64,000 nt of DNA. It comes from Thunnus maccoyii (Eukaryota; Chordata; Actinopteri; Scombriformes; Scombridae). The notes beneath the pieces are model-generated. The model made no database searches and was not told the origin of the DNA. It worked only from the letters and a program-made list of their open reading frames with translations. Positions within the stretch are counted from its first letter, which is position 1. Every line of letters starts with the position of its first letter. The translations under genes were made by a program, and so were the position numbers. Where the stretch lies: positions 11,836,001 to 11,900,000 of the forward strand of contig NC_056538.1 of NCBI RefSeq assembly GCF_910596095.1, given 5' to 3'. Below, in pieces: positions 17,884 through 30,600 of the stretch.

Positions 17884-18889
17884 GTTGGAGCAGTGGGCAT
17901 CAAACCTGCTGTGCCCTCAGCAAATCTGCAGAGGAGGATAAAAGGGAACTCTTGAAACAGAAAGAGGTTAAACTGACTGCTGACTACCTGCACAATCACA
18001 GTGATGGAAATACAATATACAAATGGAAAGAAAGTATAATGCACAATACAATAATGAATACACAGGTTTGTGTCATTCAGATCTTGCAGCTGCAAACAGC
18101 AAATAGTACAAGTGAAAAGACATTCAGTGAGCTACAAGCAGCAAAACACTGACAGTACTTGTTTTCTTGTTCATCCATACAAACAGCTGACCGAGTTGCC
18201 CCTTTGCCTGGTTCCTTGAATACATACAGTAAAGACTGTGTGGACACTCTACAGCCCAGTCTGTGTAACACAGGGGGAAATGGAGCACATACAGGCAGAA
18301 AACATGCAATCATTTTGAAAAGATATGAAAAATTGTGCTTTAAAGTCAATGCCATGGTGACAGGTGAAAGTGAAAATGCCACGATTATTTTGATTGAAAT
18401 TGAGGGCCCATAATTTATAACACTTTGTAGTTTATATACTATAGACAAGGAAAAGAGACAAACTGTCTGCAGTGTGTCCACACTTGCTAAAAGCATCACT
18501 ATTTGGCAAGATTAATCAATTAAGTGACGTCAACTGAAGTTAGCAGCTGTCACATTAACATTCAGGACATCCTCGCTTAAAAAGACTCTTTACAAAAAAA
18601 CAGCAGGCAAATAAGGGAAAATACAAAGCATATGCATGAGATGAAAAAACGATAGTGAAATCACATAAGCCATGTATGAGCGCATGCATACCTGGTGACG
18701 ATGACAGTAAAAGCAACAACATGCCAATTCAAACAGCAGAAATCAAACGGCTGAATTACTGAACAATCAAAGCGAAATCGATTTGACTCTATGTTTATTC
18801 AAACGAGAACTGATGGCTTTTTATTAACGGAGAGAAACACGAGAAAGTGACTACCGTTTGACTTAAAAAAAAACTGGTTACATCGGTGA

Positions 18890-18970
18890 AAATCAACACA
18901 GGAGAATCAGGAAGTGCCGCGTGTGTAACGTGTAAATCCGTCCGGCGCGTACGGCTGACGTGTTAAAATA
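18890..18970 (-). promoter_or_regulatory. Candidate slc33a1 promoter with a UPRE/CRE-like TGACGTG core
   Basis: The only CpG-dense segment upstream of slc33a1 (gtgccgcgtgtgtaacgtg and ccgtccggcgcgtacggc). It contains TGACGTGT at 18956-18963, close to the ATF6/XBP1 core TGACGTGG/A. It lies about 1 kb before the start codon, so a noncoding first exon must be assumed. SLC33A1 is reported to respond to XBP1 in mammals; the link here is inference. Confidence 0.35.
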
Positions 18971-21311
18971 CAACTGAATGGAGTTCCGCTTCAGTGCAAA
19001 CTAACAAGCCCGCTGGTTTTATCATTGCTTATTTGGCTTTCACAATTTGTTTCCCTATAGGAAACATTTTAGGACGATTCTGAGAGCCCTTGACTAACAG
19101 GCCCCCCCCAAATATATTAGAACATTAGGTACACTAATTTCAATATTAAATTATTAACCTATCATCATTAATAGGATCATTTATTTACTACTTACTAATA
19201 AAACTGACGGTTTAACTGCAGGGGATCAGTGGGAATTTCTTTTTTTATTAATAGGAAAAAAAGAAAAATGATTAAATCCTTTCCAATGATAAGAATTGGT
19301 GGTATGCTCAGTTGGTTTGTATACTTCAAAAATCTGCTGCTGATTTTATTCTTTTGTTTGTTATATATCATTCTATAGATGATAATGTTAATTTATTTTA
19401 ATTGAAGAGGTTAATGTATATTTAAGTTATATTTAAGTTAGGTCTTTAGCACGTTTCTTATAGAGGGTATCAGTCTTGCATCAAATAGTGAATTCCACAT
19501 ATGCAAAATTTTGAATGTATGTCTGCAAAGTGTTATATTTTCACAGCTCACCATCAGTAAATATTGTATAGTAAGTATTGGACTAAGAGAGAGTTGCAAA
19601 CCTGCAAAGGTGGTTATTTAAAGCTTTAAATGGGTTGATTGGGTTTTGGAGGTGTGGTAACAGCCATTGCACAGGGTTGGTGTGGCCTGTGGTGGTGGGG
19701 TGGTGGGGCCCAATGTATTATCTTTTCATGGGGACCAAAATCCCTGGTGGTGCCGCTGCCTCTGGTTGTGTACTTATTTATTTATTTTTATTGTCTCTAT
19801 TAACATTTAAATAATTGTCATGGACTATTTCTCATTTCATTTATTTCTCTAGACAGCGAAATAAAGGAAAAAAAGCAATATCATACAGGGAAATAAACTA
19901 CCAATAATCTAGTAATGAATGTTAGACAGACACTGAACAAAAAGCAAAACAAAACTGCGCGAGGAATAACAATTTAACACCACAAGAAAAGTGAGAAATT
20001 CAATAAGTCATCAAATTCAAGACTGAAATTTCTAACAAGAACAGTGACGTTGTAAATATTTGATCTTCACATGCTCACACACAGACATTAACGCCTGGTA
20101 ATGATCCTATGGGGCATGATTAATACAGGCTGTATCCTCAGAGGTTGGAAATATCACACCAATAATTACATCAGTTCCACAAAACGCCCAATTAACAACC
20201 ACAGTTTAAGTATAAATTAACAATGTGGTGAACTGTTAGTGGTGCAATGTTACTGTATCCTTTCATTGGTGTGATGTGTTACATTACATCCAAACAGTTT
20301 AAACACAGAAATTAAATTTAATTATTTAATAAAACAAATCTCACAAGCTCACAGGTGTTACTTTAATCTATATCAGCAATCTTTTCTGTCTGAAATATAC
20401 TACAGTCAACCTCATGGTATATTAGTTAGTATAGTATATGGTACTTTAAAGAAGAACTGGACTTTATTTATTCATTCAATGTGAAGCCAGTTGCATTTCA
20501 GGAGGAATTGTGTTATACTTATTCATCTATTGCATACAGTCTATCACTGTAATCACATATTGGATTTGCTTTAACAAAGACCAGCTTGTTCTAGACATGA
20601 TGATCATTTACTATTCTATGTATGAATAGCAAATAATTCCCAAATCCTGATTCAGAGCAGTGAGGCAGGGTGACTTGTGACTTTGTGGTATTAGTTTGTA
20701 ACTCTGAGGATCCAAATAAACGTGTACAATAAAAATATTGTGAAATAAAAATCTCAAATGTCTTTGTCCACCCCACCAGTTCTTGAACAGAAACAGCATT
20801 GAAACCTTCTCCACAATCAAAAGATCTTATGGTAAGGGTCATGATACACCCATTACACCATGTTTGAGTTAGAGGTAATGGATAACAGCATGCTCTGCCT
20901 TGTGGTTGTTGAGTGCATGTGAAGCTGCTTATCCCCACAGATGGCATGTGACAACACACAGGCATATTGGGTGGATCAGCATGTGATAACAGGAGCACTG
21001 TGGAGCTGCAGCTGTAACCCTGTCAGAGGATCTATGGAAGAGTCAAGGTGTCCTGATATAGAGAATAAGGTGTATTATTTTCCTATGTCAGGACATCACA
21101 TTGTAGATTATTTGGAATTATGGTTTCTACCACAGGCAAAAAAGGAAAGCTGTGTTCAAATTGTTCCAGCTTTCATCCATGTTTAAGGTTTATTCGTTAG
21201 TTATTAGTTTAACTCATGGTCAGGGCTCAATTAGCACCTGCATTAAGTAGGCAACTGCCCAATTTTACCAAACATTTGTGGGACAGTGAGCTTTTGGTCC
21301 CCTGGTGGATT

Positions 21312-21848
21312 TAAGGATAGTTTCACAATTCCTAAAGTCTGTCTTAAAACAACTGTCAGGTGCCCATTTGAACACTGAAAGGGGTTTTCTTCACTTTAAT
21401 CATTCCTCCTGTTCGTACTGGCTATTAAAAGATCCCCCTCAAGTGTGTTTTCAATATAAGTGATGGGGGCCAAAATCCAGTGTGTCACACAGTTGTTTTG
21501 AGTTTCCTCGGACAGTGTTTCCCTGTTGAGCTGAGTTGGAAGTATAGTAACAAAAAGAAGAACTTTGGCACTAAAAAGTTTGTAATGTTGAAAGATATCT
21601 ACTTGCTTTGACTCATTTGGACGACTGAAGCGTCATATTAGCTTCAAACTTTTAAATACATTTTTGCACAGAAGGGGGACTGGCTTTTGTCCCCCATCAC
21701 TTACACTGTAAGCATATTATGAAGGAATCTTCTAATGGCCAGTGTTAACGGGAGGAATGATTATGGCATGAAAAACCTATTTCAATGTTTTTTTGGGAAC
21801 CTGACTTGTTTTAAGACGGACTTGAAAAATTGTGAACCCTGTCCTTCA
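21312..21848. mobile_element. Foldback MITE, copy A
   Basis: The left arm (from about 21312: cacaatt...gtctgtcttaaaacaac...gtcaggtgcccat...aatcattcctcctgttc) recurs as reverse complement at the right end (to about 21848: gggaggaatgatta...aacctgacttgttttaagac...ttgtgaaccctgtcctt). Arms are about 160 bp with roughly 80% match by eye. The internal part is in opposite orientation to copy B. No coding capacity. Widespread in percomorphs as far as I recall. Confidence 0.75.
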
Positions 21849-22956
21849 ATCTGCTCATGATTAAGTCTATTTCACCAGTAAAAGCTAACTGTAGCATTGC
21901 TGCTATAATTACTTTAATACTCTTTGCACACTGATTTAGAATAATAATTGAAGTTCATCTGGTTTTAACAGAACAGATGGTATAATGATGGTATAACTTT
22001 TTGTAAAGTGCTATTCATAACACTTTCCACATGATGGTGCTAAAATCATCACCTCTGAGTTTCCTATCATGGTAGTTCTCCACTTCTGGTTATGATCCTT
22101 AAAATGTTTTCCAACACTCAATCACAGGCATGCATAATAAATGTTTTTCCCCTTTAACCTGTAAATCATATGATCAACCTCTCAAAATATATAATATATA
22201 AACACACAGGTGTAACTAATGATATTAATGACGACTCTTTACAGCAGTTATTGCAGTGCAATGCAGCAATTAATGATGTAATTAGTTTAATCAGGAATAT
22301 GTGATCTTATATAACTGAACAAAAAATATATTTACTGATTAAAGATAACTATAAGGACTACAAACCAGCTCAGCATGAAGTGGAATTAACATTTGTCTAT
22401 GTGACACTTGGAATTTGTGTCTTTGATGTGAAATTCCTATTTAACTTTCAGGGAATTCCAGGTTGAAGGTGAATCTTAAGGTTGAGGAAATCTGGCTACT
22501 GCAAATACATAATTACCCAAATAAAGAGAATACAAAAGAAAAAAACAGACAAAGACACACAAAAGCCACGTGGAGAAATCATGAGCCTGAAGGTAAATTC
22601 TGTTGTCTGCAAGGAAAGTTCCTGATGTAACCAACACTTGGAACATACAAGATGTGTTAAAGTACAGAGGGTTCCTCACACATACTTGCTGCCTCTGCCT
22701 GCCTGTAGGTTTGAGGCTCTGCTTACACTAGGTGGTATACCAACATGCCGTTCTTTAACACTGGACATTTTTAAACATTGTGTAGGGTTGAATGATATGA
22801 CAATATGTAACATGAGACAAGAGGAGTTTGTCAAATGTAATAAAGAGCAATCACTTTAATATGTTTGTATTAGGACATTATGGGCAATGTTGCAAATAAA
22901 TGAGCAGGACTTATACTGATAATTTATGGGACTGTTGCATCAATATGATTAAGTAC

Positions 22957-23575
22957 TTAAAGATAGGTTCACAATTTTTCATGTCTGTCTTACAAACTTA
23001 GTCAGGTGCCCAAATGAACATTGAATCAGGTTTTTCTTGCTGTAATCATTCCTCTTGTTCATACTGATCATTAGAAGATCCCTTCATAATGCACTTACAA
23101 TGTAAGTAAATCACAGTCCTCCATCTGTGCAAAAAGTATTTAAAAGTTTATCTGCAGCTAATATGAATCTTCAGCCGTCCGAATTAGTCAAATCAGGTAG
23201 ATATCTTTCAACGTTACAGTCTTTTTTGTATCAAAGTCTCTGTTTTTGTTACTCCCACTGCAGCTCAACAGGGAAACACTGTCTGAGGAAACACAAAGAG
23301 GGAATTTGATGCTACAATGATTGGAAACGTGGCAGAACTTGATAAAACTAACTCAGACTGCTGAAGCCTCATATAAGCTTCAGATCAACTTTTAAAGGCA
23401 TTTTTGCACAAAATGACTGTGCGGACACACTGTGGATTTTTGCCCCCATCACTTACATTGCAATCTTGGATCTTTTAATAGCCAATATGAACAGGAGGAA
23501 TAATTACAGCGAGGAAATCCTCTTTCAGTTTTCATTTAGGCACCTGACTGTTGTTTTAAGACAGACTTTAAATCT
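22957..23575. mobile_element. Foldback MITE, copy B (inverted relative to copy A)
   Basis: The same element as 21312-21848: the interior 'tctgtgcaaaaagtatttaa ... agatatctttcaacgtta ... gctcaacagggaaacactgt' is the reverse complement of the interior of copy A. Arms are longer here, since the internal gcaaaaag/ctttttgc-type segments with adjoining cttcag/ctgaag also pair. The right terminus is eroded. Confidence 0.75.
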
Positions 23576-24000
23576 CTTAATTACTGGATGAGCAAAATGC
23601 AGATAATCCCATCTAGTTATTTCTCAGTTGAATTTCCACAAAAAATGATATATTATGATAAGTAAAAAAATACCATCATACAAAATCTTATCCATATCTC
23701 CAACCCCCATTGGGCACTCATTAAACACAGATCTGTACCCCTGTACTAACTGACCGTTTTGTCTCAGGGAAATGAAATTTAGCAGAATTGTTAGTGTGGA
23801 GAAATGCATATTATACCACTGCTACAGTATGAGCTCCAGAATTATGTCATATTTTTTCAAATGAATGAACTGCATAAATTGCACTAATTCTCCCTTTTGC
23901 TAAGCCCCTAAAGCCCCCTTAGATTCACTCTGGGAATCTAAACCACTATGAAAATACCCACCTGACATAACTGCCACTATATGAAACATGTACACTGTGT

Positions 24001-24074
<74 letters not shown>

Positions 24075-24300
24075 GTGCTTTATTGACCCCAAATCGGGAA
24101 ATTCTTGAGTTACAGCAGGTTATTCAGACATTGAACAGTAAATATACATATCAACACTAGAAGAGAGAAATATATATCTATAGGAAAATAAACAACAAAT
24201 AACTACATAAAATAGCTCAATACAAGAATATTAGAAAAAAAAAACCTTAGCATATACTATGAATATAATAAGATATAAACACAGGGTAACATATAGATTA
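24001..24300 (-). mobile_element. GATA microsatellite with minus-oriented LINE-type 3' end
   Basis: An uninterrupted (GATA)n array (24001-24074) directly abuts gctttattgaccccaaatcg and ggaaattcttgagttacagc. Read on the minus strand this is a retroelement 3' end (gaatttcccgatttggggtc then aataaagca) followed by a (CTAT)n tail, a typical fish LINE/SINE terminus. The 5' extent is unclear. Confidence 0.7.
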
Positions 24301-24565
24301 GACAAGAGTGCAAAGTTGTTGAAGTTTTAAAAATGCAATGAGGTAGAGTAGGAGTATAAACCAGTCTCGTTTTCTTTCGGGAGGGGGGTTGAATTTTGTG
24401 CTCCACCCCTGACTCACAGTCACATTTAAGCAGTGTCTCTTTCCACTGTGAAAGTTATTCCCCAGCCGAAGGAGGAGAGCCAGTGACAGCCCACTCTCTC
24501 CTACCAACAACCCCAATCTGCTTTTGAAACAGTAGTCGGCGTGCTGAGGCAAGAGCTAACCTGTA

Positions 24566-24575
24566 TCTCTCTCTC

Positions 24576-24622
<47 letters not shown>

Positions 24623-24632
24623 GTCTGTCTGT
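24566..24632 (+). repeat. CT and GTCT microsatellite in the gmps 5' leader
   Basis: A long CT run (24566-24618) passes into TGTC repeats ending about 50 bases before the gmps start codon. It is probably transcribed as 5' UTR or sits at the transcription start; a pyrimidine-rich start region of this kind may affect initiation. Confidence 0.8.
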
Positions 24633-24682
24633 GGGACATCGAGGCGAAGGGGAGAGCTCACAACACAACACGGCGGTCCTCC

Positions 24683-27600
24683 ATGGCTCTGTGCAACGGA
24701 GACAGCAAGGTCAGTACCCGCTGCTCCGGTCCTCCTGTGTAGCCCGGTTGACTTCATGTTAAGACCCCGGTTACTGGTGTATTCCCCCCCTCTGTCGGTT
24801 AATTACGGCCTGTGTGCACCTCCGGGGGGGAAGTTGGAGAGCATGTAACGTTACCACCAGCAGCAGCAATGAGTATGTGGTTGTGTGCCTGTTGCAGCGT
24901 TACATTAACATGTTGCTCATATAGCTGCTAACTAGCCAGGCAGGATATCTCAGTTATGTTAAGCAGAAGTCAATATTTCACATATTTATGTTTTAAATGT
25001 GCTTGCTTCCCTGTTATGGTGGATCCCCTCTAAACCCTTCGCCTCCAAGCACCGCGTGGGTTTTAGCATAGCCATAACCTAGCCAGCTGCTAACAGGCTA
25101 ATGATCACCGCTGTTTATACTGCCTGTGAGCTAGCATGCTACATAGGCGTTAGCCGGGCAGTCTGAATTTGTAACTGGAAGTCCTGCATTATGATTTTAG
25201 ATTTTGGGAGGTTCATTTGGGGAAAGTGACATTGAGCTAATTAATTTCACTCACTTGAGAGCGGACGTTAACTGTCAGTTTGCTAACGTCGTCACTAAGC
25301 TAACTGTTACTATCAGCCAACTTGCGGTTACCGGTCTGTCAACCGGAGACACTACAGCTGATATGGTAAAGTTTGCTTTAAAACGGTACAAGTATTTTAC
25401 TTAATGATAAAATAGTAATAATCGTACGTTTAATTTGTACTGCACTTGTGTATTGTGCTGCTATGATTGACGATGGCTTGTTTTTTAGCGGTTATACTCC
25501 ACTTCAGATAACAAATCGGAGGTGAAGATGTTTTAAGAAACATATATACGGCGTAGCTAAGTGTTTCCACTGAACACGTGGGATCATGTTTCTCTTCCTA
25601 CTTTTGTTTACGGGTGCAGACTTATTGTTTGTAGTTCATACACTGAAATTCCATTACTTCAGAGGACATTACATTGACTTATTTTCATTTCCTGGAGACT
25701 TATCCCAACCTTTACCATAACAACTACTAGCTATAACCCTAATCCTTAACCTAACCTTAACATAACCATAAAATATACGCTATAACCCTTAACTTTAATC
25801 CAAGTCTTCACCCTAAAATGAATGATTAACGTTAAGGGAGGCAGGTTTACAACATGACTATGTAAACAGATTTACGTCCCCACAACATGAGGAATATCTG
25901 GAGCACACACAAACACACATAGTTGTATCTTAGCGTTGGGGAGACGCAGTGGACCCTGCTACAGTTTGAATAACCTTGGATAGTATTGAAATAGATCTGT
26001 CAAACATTCTCACTAATAAGTTTTGACCAACTTGTGGGACTCATGTGATTCCACTGATGAGCTGAATGGTTGCAGCACGTTTCACAAGAGTGGATGTCTG
26101 TCAGTAGTGGAGCTCACATGTCCATAATTATGTTAGACCTTATTGAGTCACATTTTCCACATGGAGGTCAGAGGTGGAGCACAGTAAAGTCTACTTCCTA
26201 CCCCAACCAGCAACAAAGACAGTATAATGACTGTATTTTTTTGTATGTGTGAACATGTCTCCACTTAAAGCAATGACAATGTGTATTTTTCTGAATGTGT
26301 CTCTCCACAGCTGGAGATCAGCAGCGCAGAGCAGAATGGATCATGTGAGGGGGCAGTGGCGATCCTGGATGCAGGGGCCCAGTATGGCAAGGTGATCGAC
26401 AGGCGGGTGCGAGAGCTGTGTGTGCGCTCTGAGATCCTTCCCTTGGAGACCCCAGCCTTTGCTATCAGAGAACAGGGCTACAGGTGAGCAAGAAGCATAT
26501 AAACCAGAAATGTATTGTTGTCTTCCTTTTTATAGCAGTGTTATGATACTTTTCTTCTAATATTAAAGTGTTTCATGATACATTTTGACTTGATTATTTT
26601 CTCTCTCTCCCTTTCCTTAGGGCAATCATCATTTCAGGAGGCCCTGCCTCTGTGTATGCAGAAGATGCACCCTGGTTCGACCCTGCCATATTCACTATAG
26701 GAAAGCCCGTCCTTGGGATTTGCTATGGCATGCAGGTATCTATTTGCATGCATACACACACAGTAAAATTCTGTAATGGGCTTCTTTTAGAATGACTAGG
26801 GAGACTTTCGCTCATCCAGAAGGCTTTTGTCCAAGAAAGCATGTGTGTTACATGCTTTCACTCTTGAGTAGCTACACTTTACTATCACTCTACTCCAGGC
26901 TGCTGTTCAGCTCCCCTGGGCCAGCTGGGACTTCACCAGCTTCTTCAAGGGCACTTTGACACTAGCTGAGGGAGACAAGAGTATTACTCGTTCACTTTTC
27001 CCAGCCAGCCTGGAAATTAAAACCAGCAGCCGTCCGTTCTCAAGCACATTTCTCTCAACCACAGGCAGTCTTAGCATGTCTGGAATCACACTAAAATGAA
27101 GTCTGTGTGTGTCCAAGTGTTAACTCTGTGCTGTTTGTGTTACAGATGATGAATAAAGTTTTTGGTGGCACAGTGCACAAGAAGAGTGTAAGGGAAGATG
27201 GAGTGTTCAGTATTGGACTGGACAACACTTGCTCCCTCTACAGGTAATGTGGTTTCTCATGTGGACAATAAGGAGTTTGTTATTACATTCTATATACATA
27301 TCACTATACATAGTAGTTGTGATTGTTGTCTTGGAGCTGCATGTTCTTGCATATTTGTGCATTTTCTACCTACAACTAGAAATATTTGGCAAGATAACAG
27401 ACTGAGAAGAAACATACTGAGTTTGTGGCCAGAAAAATATGGCCTGACACACAGCATAGAGAGAGAATCAGTACATGGAAGACAGAATCGCTCCTACAGA
27501 TCAACTAGGGTTGGGTGACAGAACAAATGGATTACAAGCTTCTAAATGTAACATCCAGTATATCCATGTGAAATCTCTTGTAAAGCCACAGTGGAACATT

Positions 27601-30600
27601 GTAGGTGATTTATGCTCTGAAAGAAACGGTTCAGGCATTTGCTATCCATGACTGAAGCTCAGTATTGTTGCACTGTATTCTGCATCTGATCAGATTCTGT
27701 GACCTGATTACAAATTTCAGCTTCACAGTTTTTTGCATTGTCATATATTGTATTTTTATAGCTGCTACTAACAGAATCTGGTGGCCACAAGTGTATAGTA
27801 TCACAGAATCTGACAGGCTGGAGATTTGTGCACAGTAAAATCAATCACATTTTAACTACTGATGGTGCTTACATCGTGCTTTTAGGGCTTATTGGCATAT
27901 GTTTCATCTGACACCTTGAATGCTGGTCAGACAGAAACATAAACAAACTTATTTAACAGATCAAAATCCGCAAACCATCATTCTATGTAATCATCCTGTC
28001 ACCCACCCTAAAAATGAACCCACTTACAGATCTGTGAATGGACATTCAGTACCATCTCTTTCTTTTTAGTAGCTGACAACATGTTGTAGACATTGTGCTA
28101 AGCACAGCTGCTTTTTCCCAGTTGCATATTTTACTACAAGCACTACAGAAGCTTCCAATCAATTACATATTTTCTCTGGTTGTTGGATAATACTGCAGAG
28201 TCTTTTATTACTGTCTACTTCTCTCACTTAACTCACATTCACACAGTGAAAACATGGACTGTACACATAACTATTCTATGTCATGTTATTGAACATAACA
28301 CATCTTCTGACGTCTCTCTGATTGTTCATCTCATCAGAGGCCTTCAGAAGGAGGAACTGGTCCTGCTGACCCATGGAGACAGTGTGGATAAAGTGGCTGA
28401 TGGCTTTAAAGTGGTGGCCCAGTCAGGGAACATCATTGCCGGTGAGAAACATGCAAGATAGACACTGTGACCCTGATTAAAGTTGCAATAAACAACATTC
28501 AGCCCTGCTAGATGTCGGCAAACAACTATTTGCTATGTAAAGATATAGTGAAGTAATGGCGACCTGGGCGGAGAATTAAGTCACATTCCTTCTGTGTGCG
28601 TTGTAATCTGACCTTCTCTGTTCTTTGTTTTGGATGCTGGTCTGGCTGAGCGTGCATGGTAGTGCATGTGAGTCCCTCAGCGTCCATTTCCAACATGGCG
28701 GCCGCGTCACAAACGTTCTCAAATTACAGCTAAACAGTTCACAAAATATTATTATATTATATTATTATATTTCTGAAAACATCTGAGGCGAGAAATAGGC
28801 AATACAACAGAATCTTGATCCATATTTGATCAGCACTGCCTAGTTTGACAGTTTGATCTGAGTTGTCTGAGTTTGATTATGAGTCAGTTCAGGGACCGCT
28901 TTCTTTTTTCCCCCCAACTTTATTGAGTAAATCATATGCACGTTTGTTTTGGTCTGACAGGCTGATGCTGGTTCTAGTGTGACACCTAGTGGGGCTGAAT
29001 GTCATATATTGCACCTTTAACATAACAACATTAACAAAACTAAGTTGTGGCCAAGTCCCCCCCCTTCTGTTACTCAGAAAGCCTATGTGTTGACATCCAA
29101 CACAGCCTCTGAGACAATTGATTACTCTGTATTTTTAGATTGTGTTTTCACTTTCATCTGACATCTTGGTTTGGACGAATATTATAATTTAAATCTATCT
29201 TGACTATTATTTTCACAAGGCATTCAGAAGAGGGTTTGATAAAAGGCAACTCAAACAATCCCCTCATCATATCTGTGTTTTTTTTTTTGTGTGTGCTTTT
29301 ACCAGGGATTGCCAACGAACAGAAGAAGCTGTACGGGACACAGTTTCATCCTGAAGTCGACTTGACAGAGCGAGGCATGGAGATGCTCCGTAACTTCCTC
29401 TTTGAGATCGCGGGATGCACGAGTAATTTCACCGTACAGAACCGCCAACAGGCCTGCATCAATGATATCAGAGAAAAAGTAGACAAGTCTAAAGTGCTGG
29501 TGAGTGAAACTGCACAAAGTGTCATGAATTTGTGTTGTTTGTGATGGCATCCAAACCGTTTTTATGACAGAAAGATGGCTAAAAATGGAAGAAAACAGTA
29601 AGCATGTTTTATCCTGTTACATCGGTGGTAATTTGACTGAATGTGTAAAGCAGCGGTGCTGAGTATGAAGTGTGGAAGCCACTCAGGAAGTGGTGACAGC
29701 AGCAGTGGTGGGAAGTTAAGTAGAACCAATTAAACTGTCAAATTAAACAGTTCTGTCTGAAAAGTGGTAGTCGACTCCCTGAGCGCCTTCAAACTGGGCT
29801 TCATCTCAGGGGAGTGTGAAGGCGATAAATGAGCGTAGAAAACAGGCTCTACGAACAGGATTTATATTTAAAGAAGTACATGTAGCTTCTGTTTCTTGTT
29901 CCTCAACTAAAGGTTACTGAGGGTTACATCTCTTACTAGCTGTTATGTTCTTATTGTGCTGCAGCATGTTCCTGCGGCAAGTGTTGCATCTTGGTTGTGC
30001 GAGTCCCAAGAGTTGGTAGTCGGCTAATTAGATGTAAAGCAGTGTCAAAGCTGTAGTCATCTCTTCCTTTTTAATGGAGTTCATGATTTAACAGCCTTCC
30101 AGCAGATGTAGCATCAGATATGTTGGAGACAACATGACTAATGCAATGACTCCAGCTTCACAGTAGTGACTTTATTTCTCATGATGTCCTCAGGTGCTGC
30201 TGAGTGGCGGCGTGGACTCGACAGTTTGCACAGCCCTCCTCAACAAAGCTCTGAACCAGGATCAGGTGATTGCAGTTCACATCGACAACGGCTTCATGAG
30301 GAAGAGAGAGAGTCAGAGTGTGGAGGAGGCCCTCACCAAACTGGGCATCAAACTCAAAGGTAGAGGGTCTTGAATGAAGTAGACTTTACTAGACTTTACT
30401 TTACTAGACTTTACTAGGCTGAGAAATATATTTAGCATAATGAACGAACTTAAGTTAGAATCACTCCATGAGGAAATGATAGATTGCTCTTGTAATACTT
30501 AGCTGTTGTAGAAATTAAGGTATAACAGAAATAAATTATGTGAAAACAATTTGCAGATAATGTTTTAAGAATCATACCTTTAATTGCACTCAATATATGA

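Larger units (their letters stand above)
17884..24682. other. slc33a1/gmps intergenic interval
   Basis: About 6.8 kb with no recognised coding exon. 18.89-18.97 kb is a CpG-containing candidate promoter for slc33a1. The rest holds two copies of a foldback element (about 21312-21848 and 22957-23575), a GATA array with an adjoining LINE-type 3' end (24001 to about 24300), a weak 11-bp inverted repeat (20153-20163 with 20265-20275), and the pyrimidine-rich gmps 5' region. Open frames such as the 140-aa one at 18077-18499 lack any family signature. Confidence 0.7.

Noticed and set aside
18077-18499. 140-aa open frame on the minus strand upstream of slc33a1
   Set aside because: No family signature, no splice logic and a hydrophobic AT-rich translation; it lies in the probable 5' intron or upstream DNA of slc33a1.
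20591-20998. 135-aa minus-strand frame between slc33a1 and gmps
   Set aside because: No recognisable domain; flanked by repeats; composition like random intergenic sequence.
24001-24074. GATA array as a CRISPR or satellite array
   Set aside because: Perfect 4-bp microsatellite without spacers; it is the tail of a retroelement in a eukaryotic genome.
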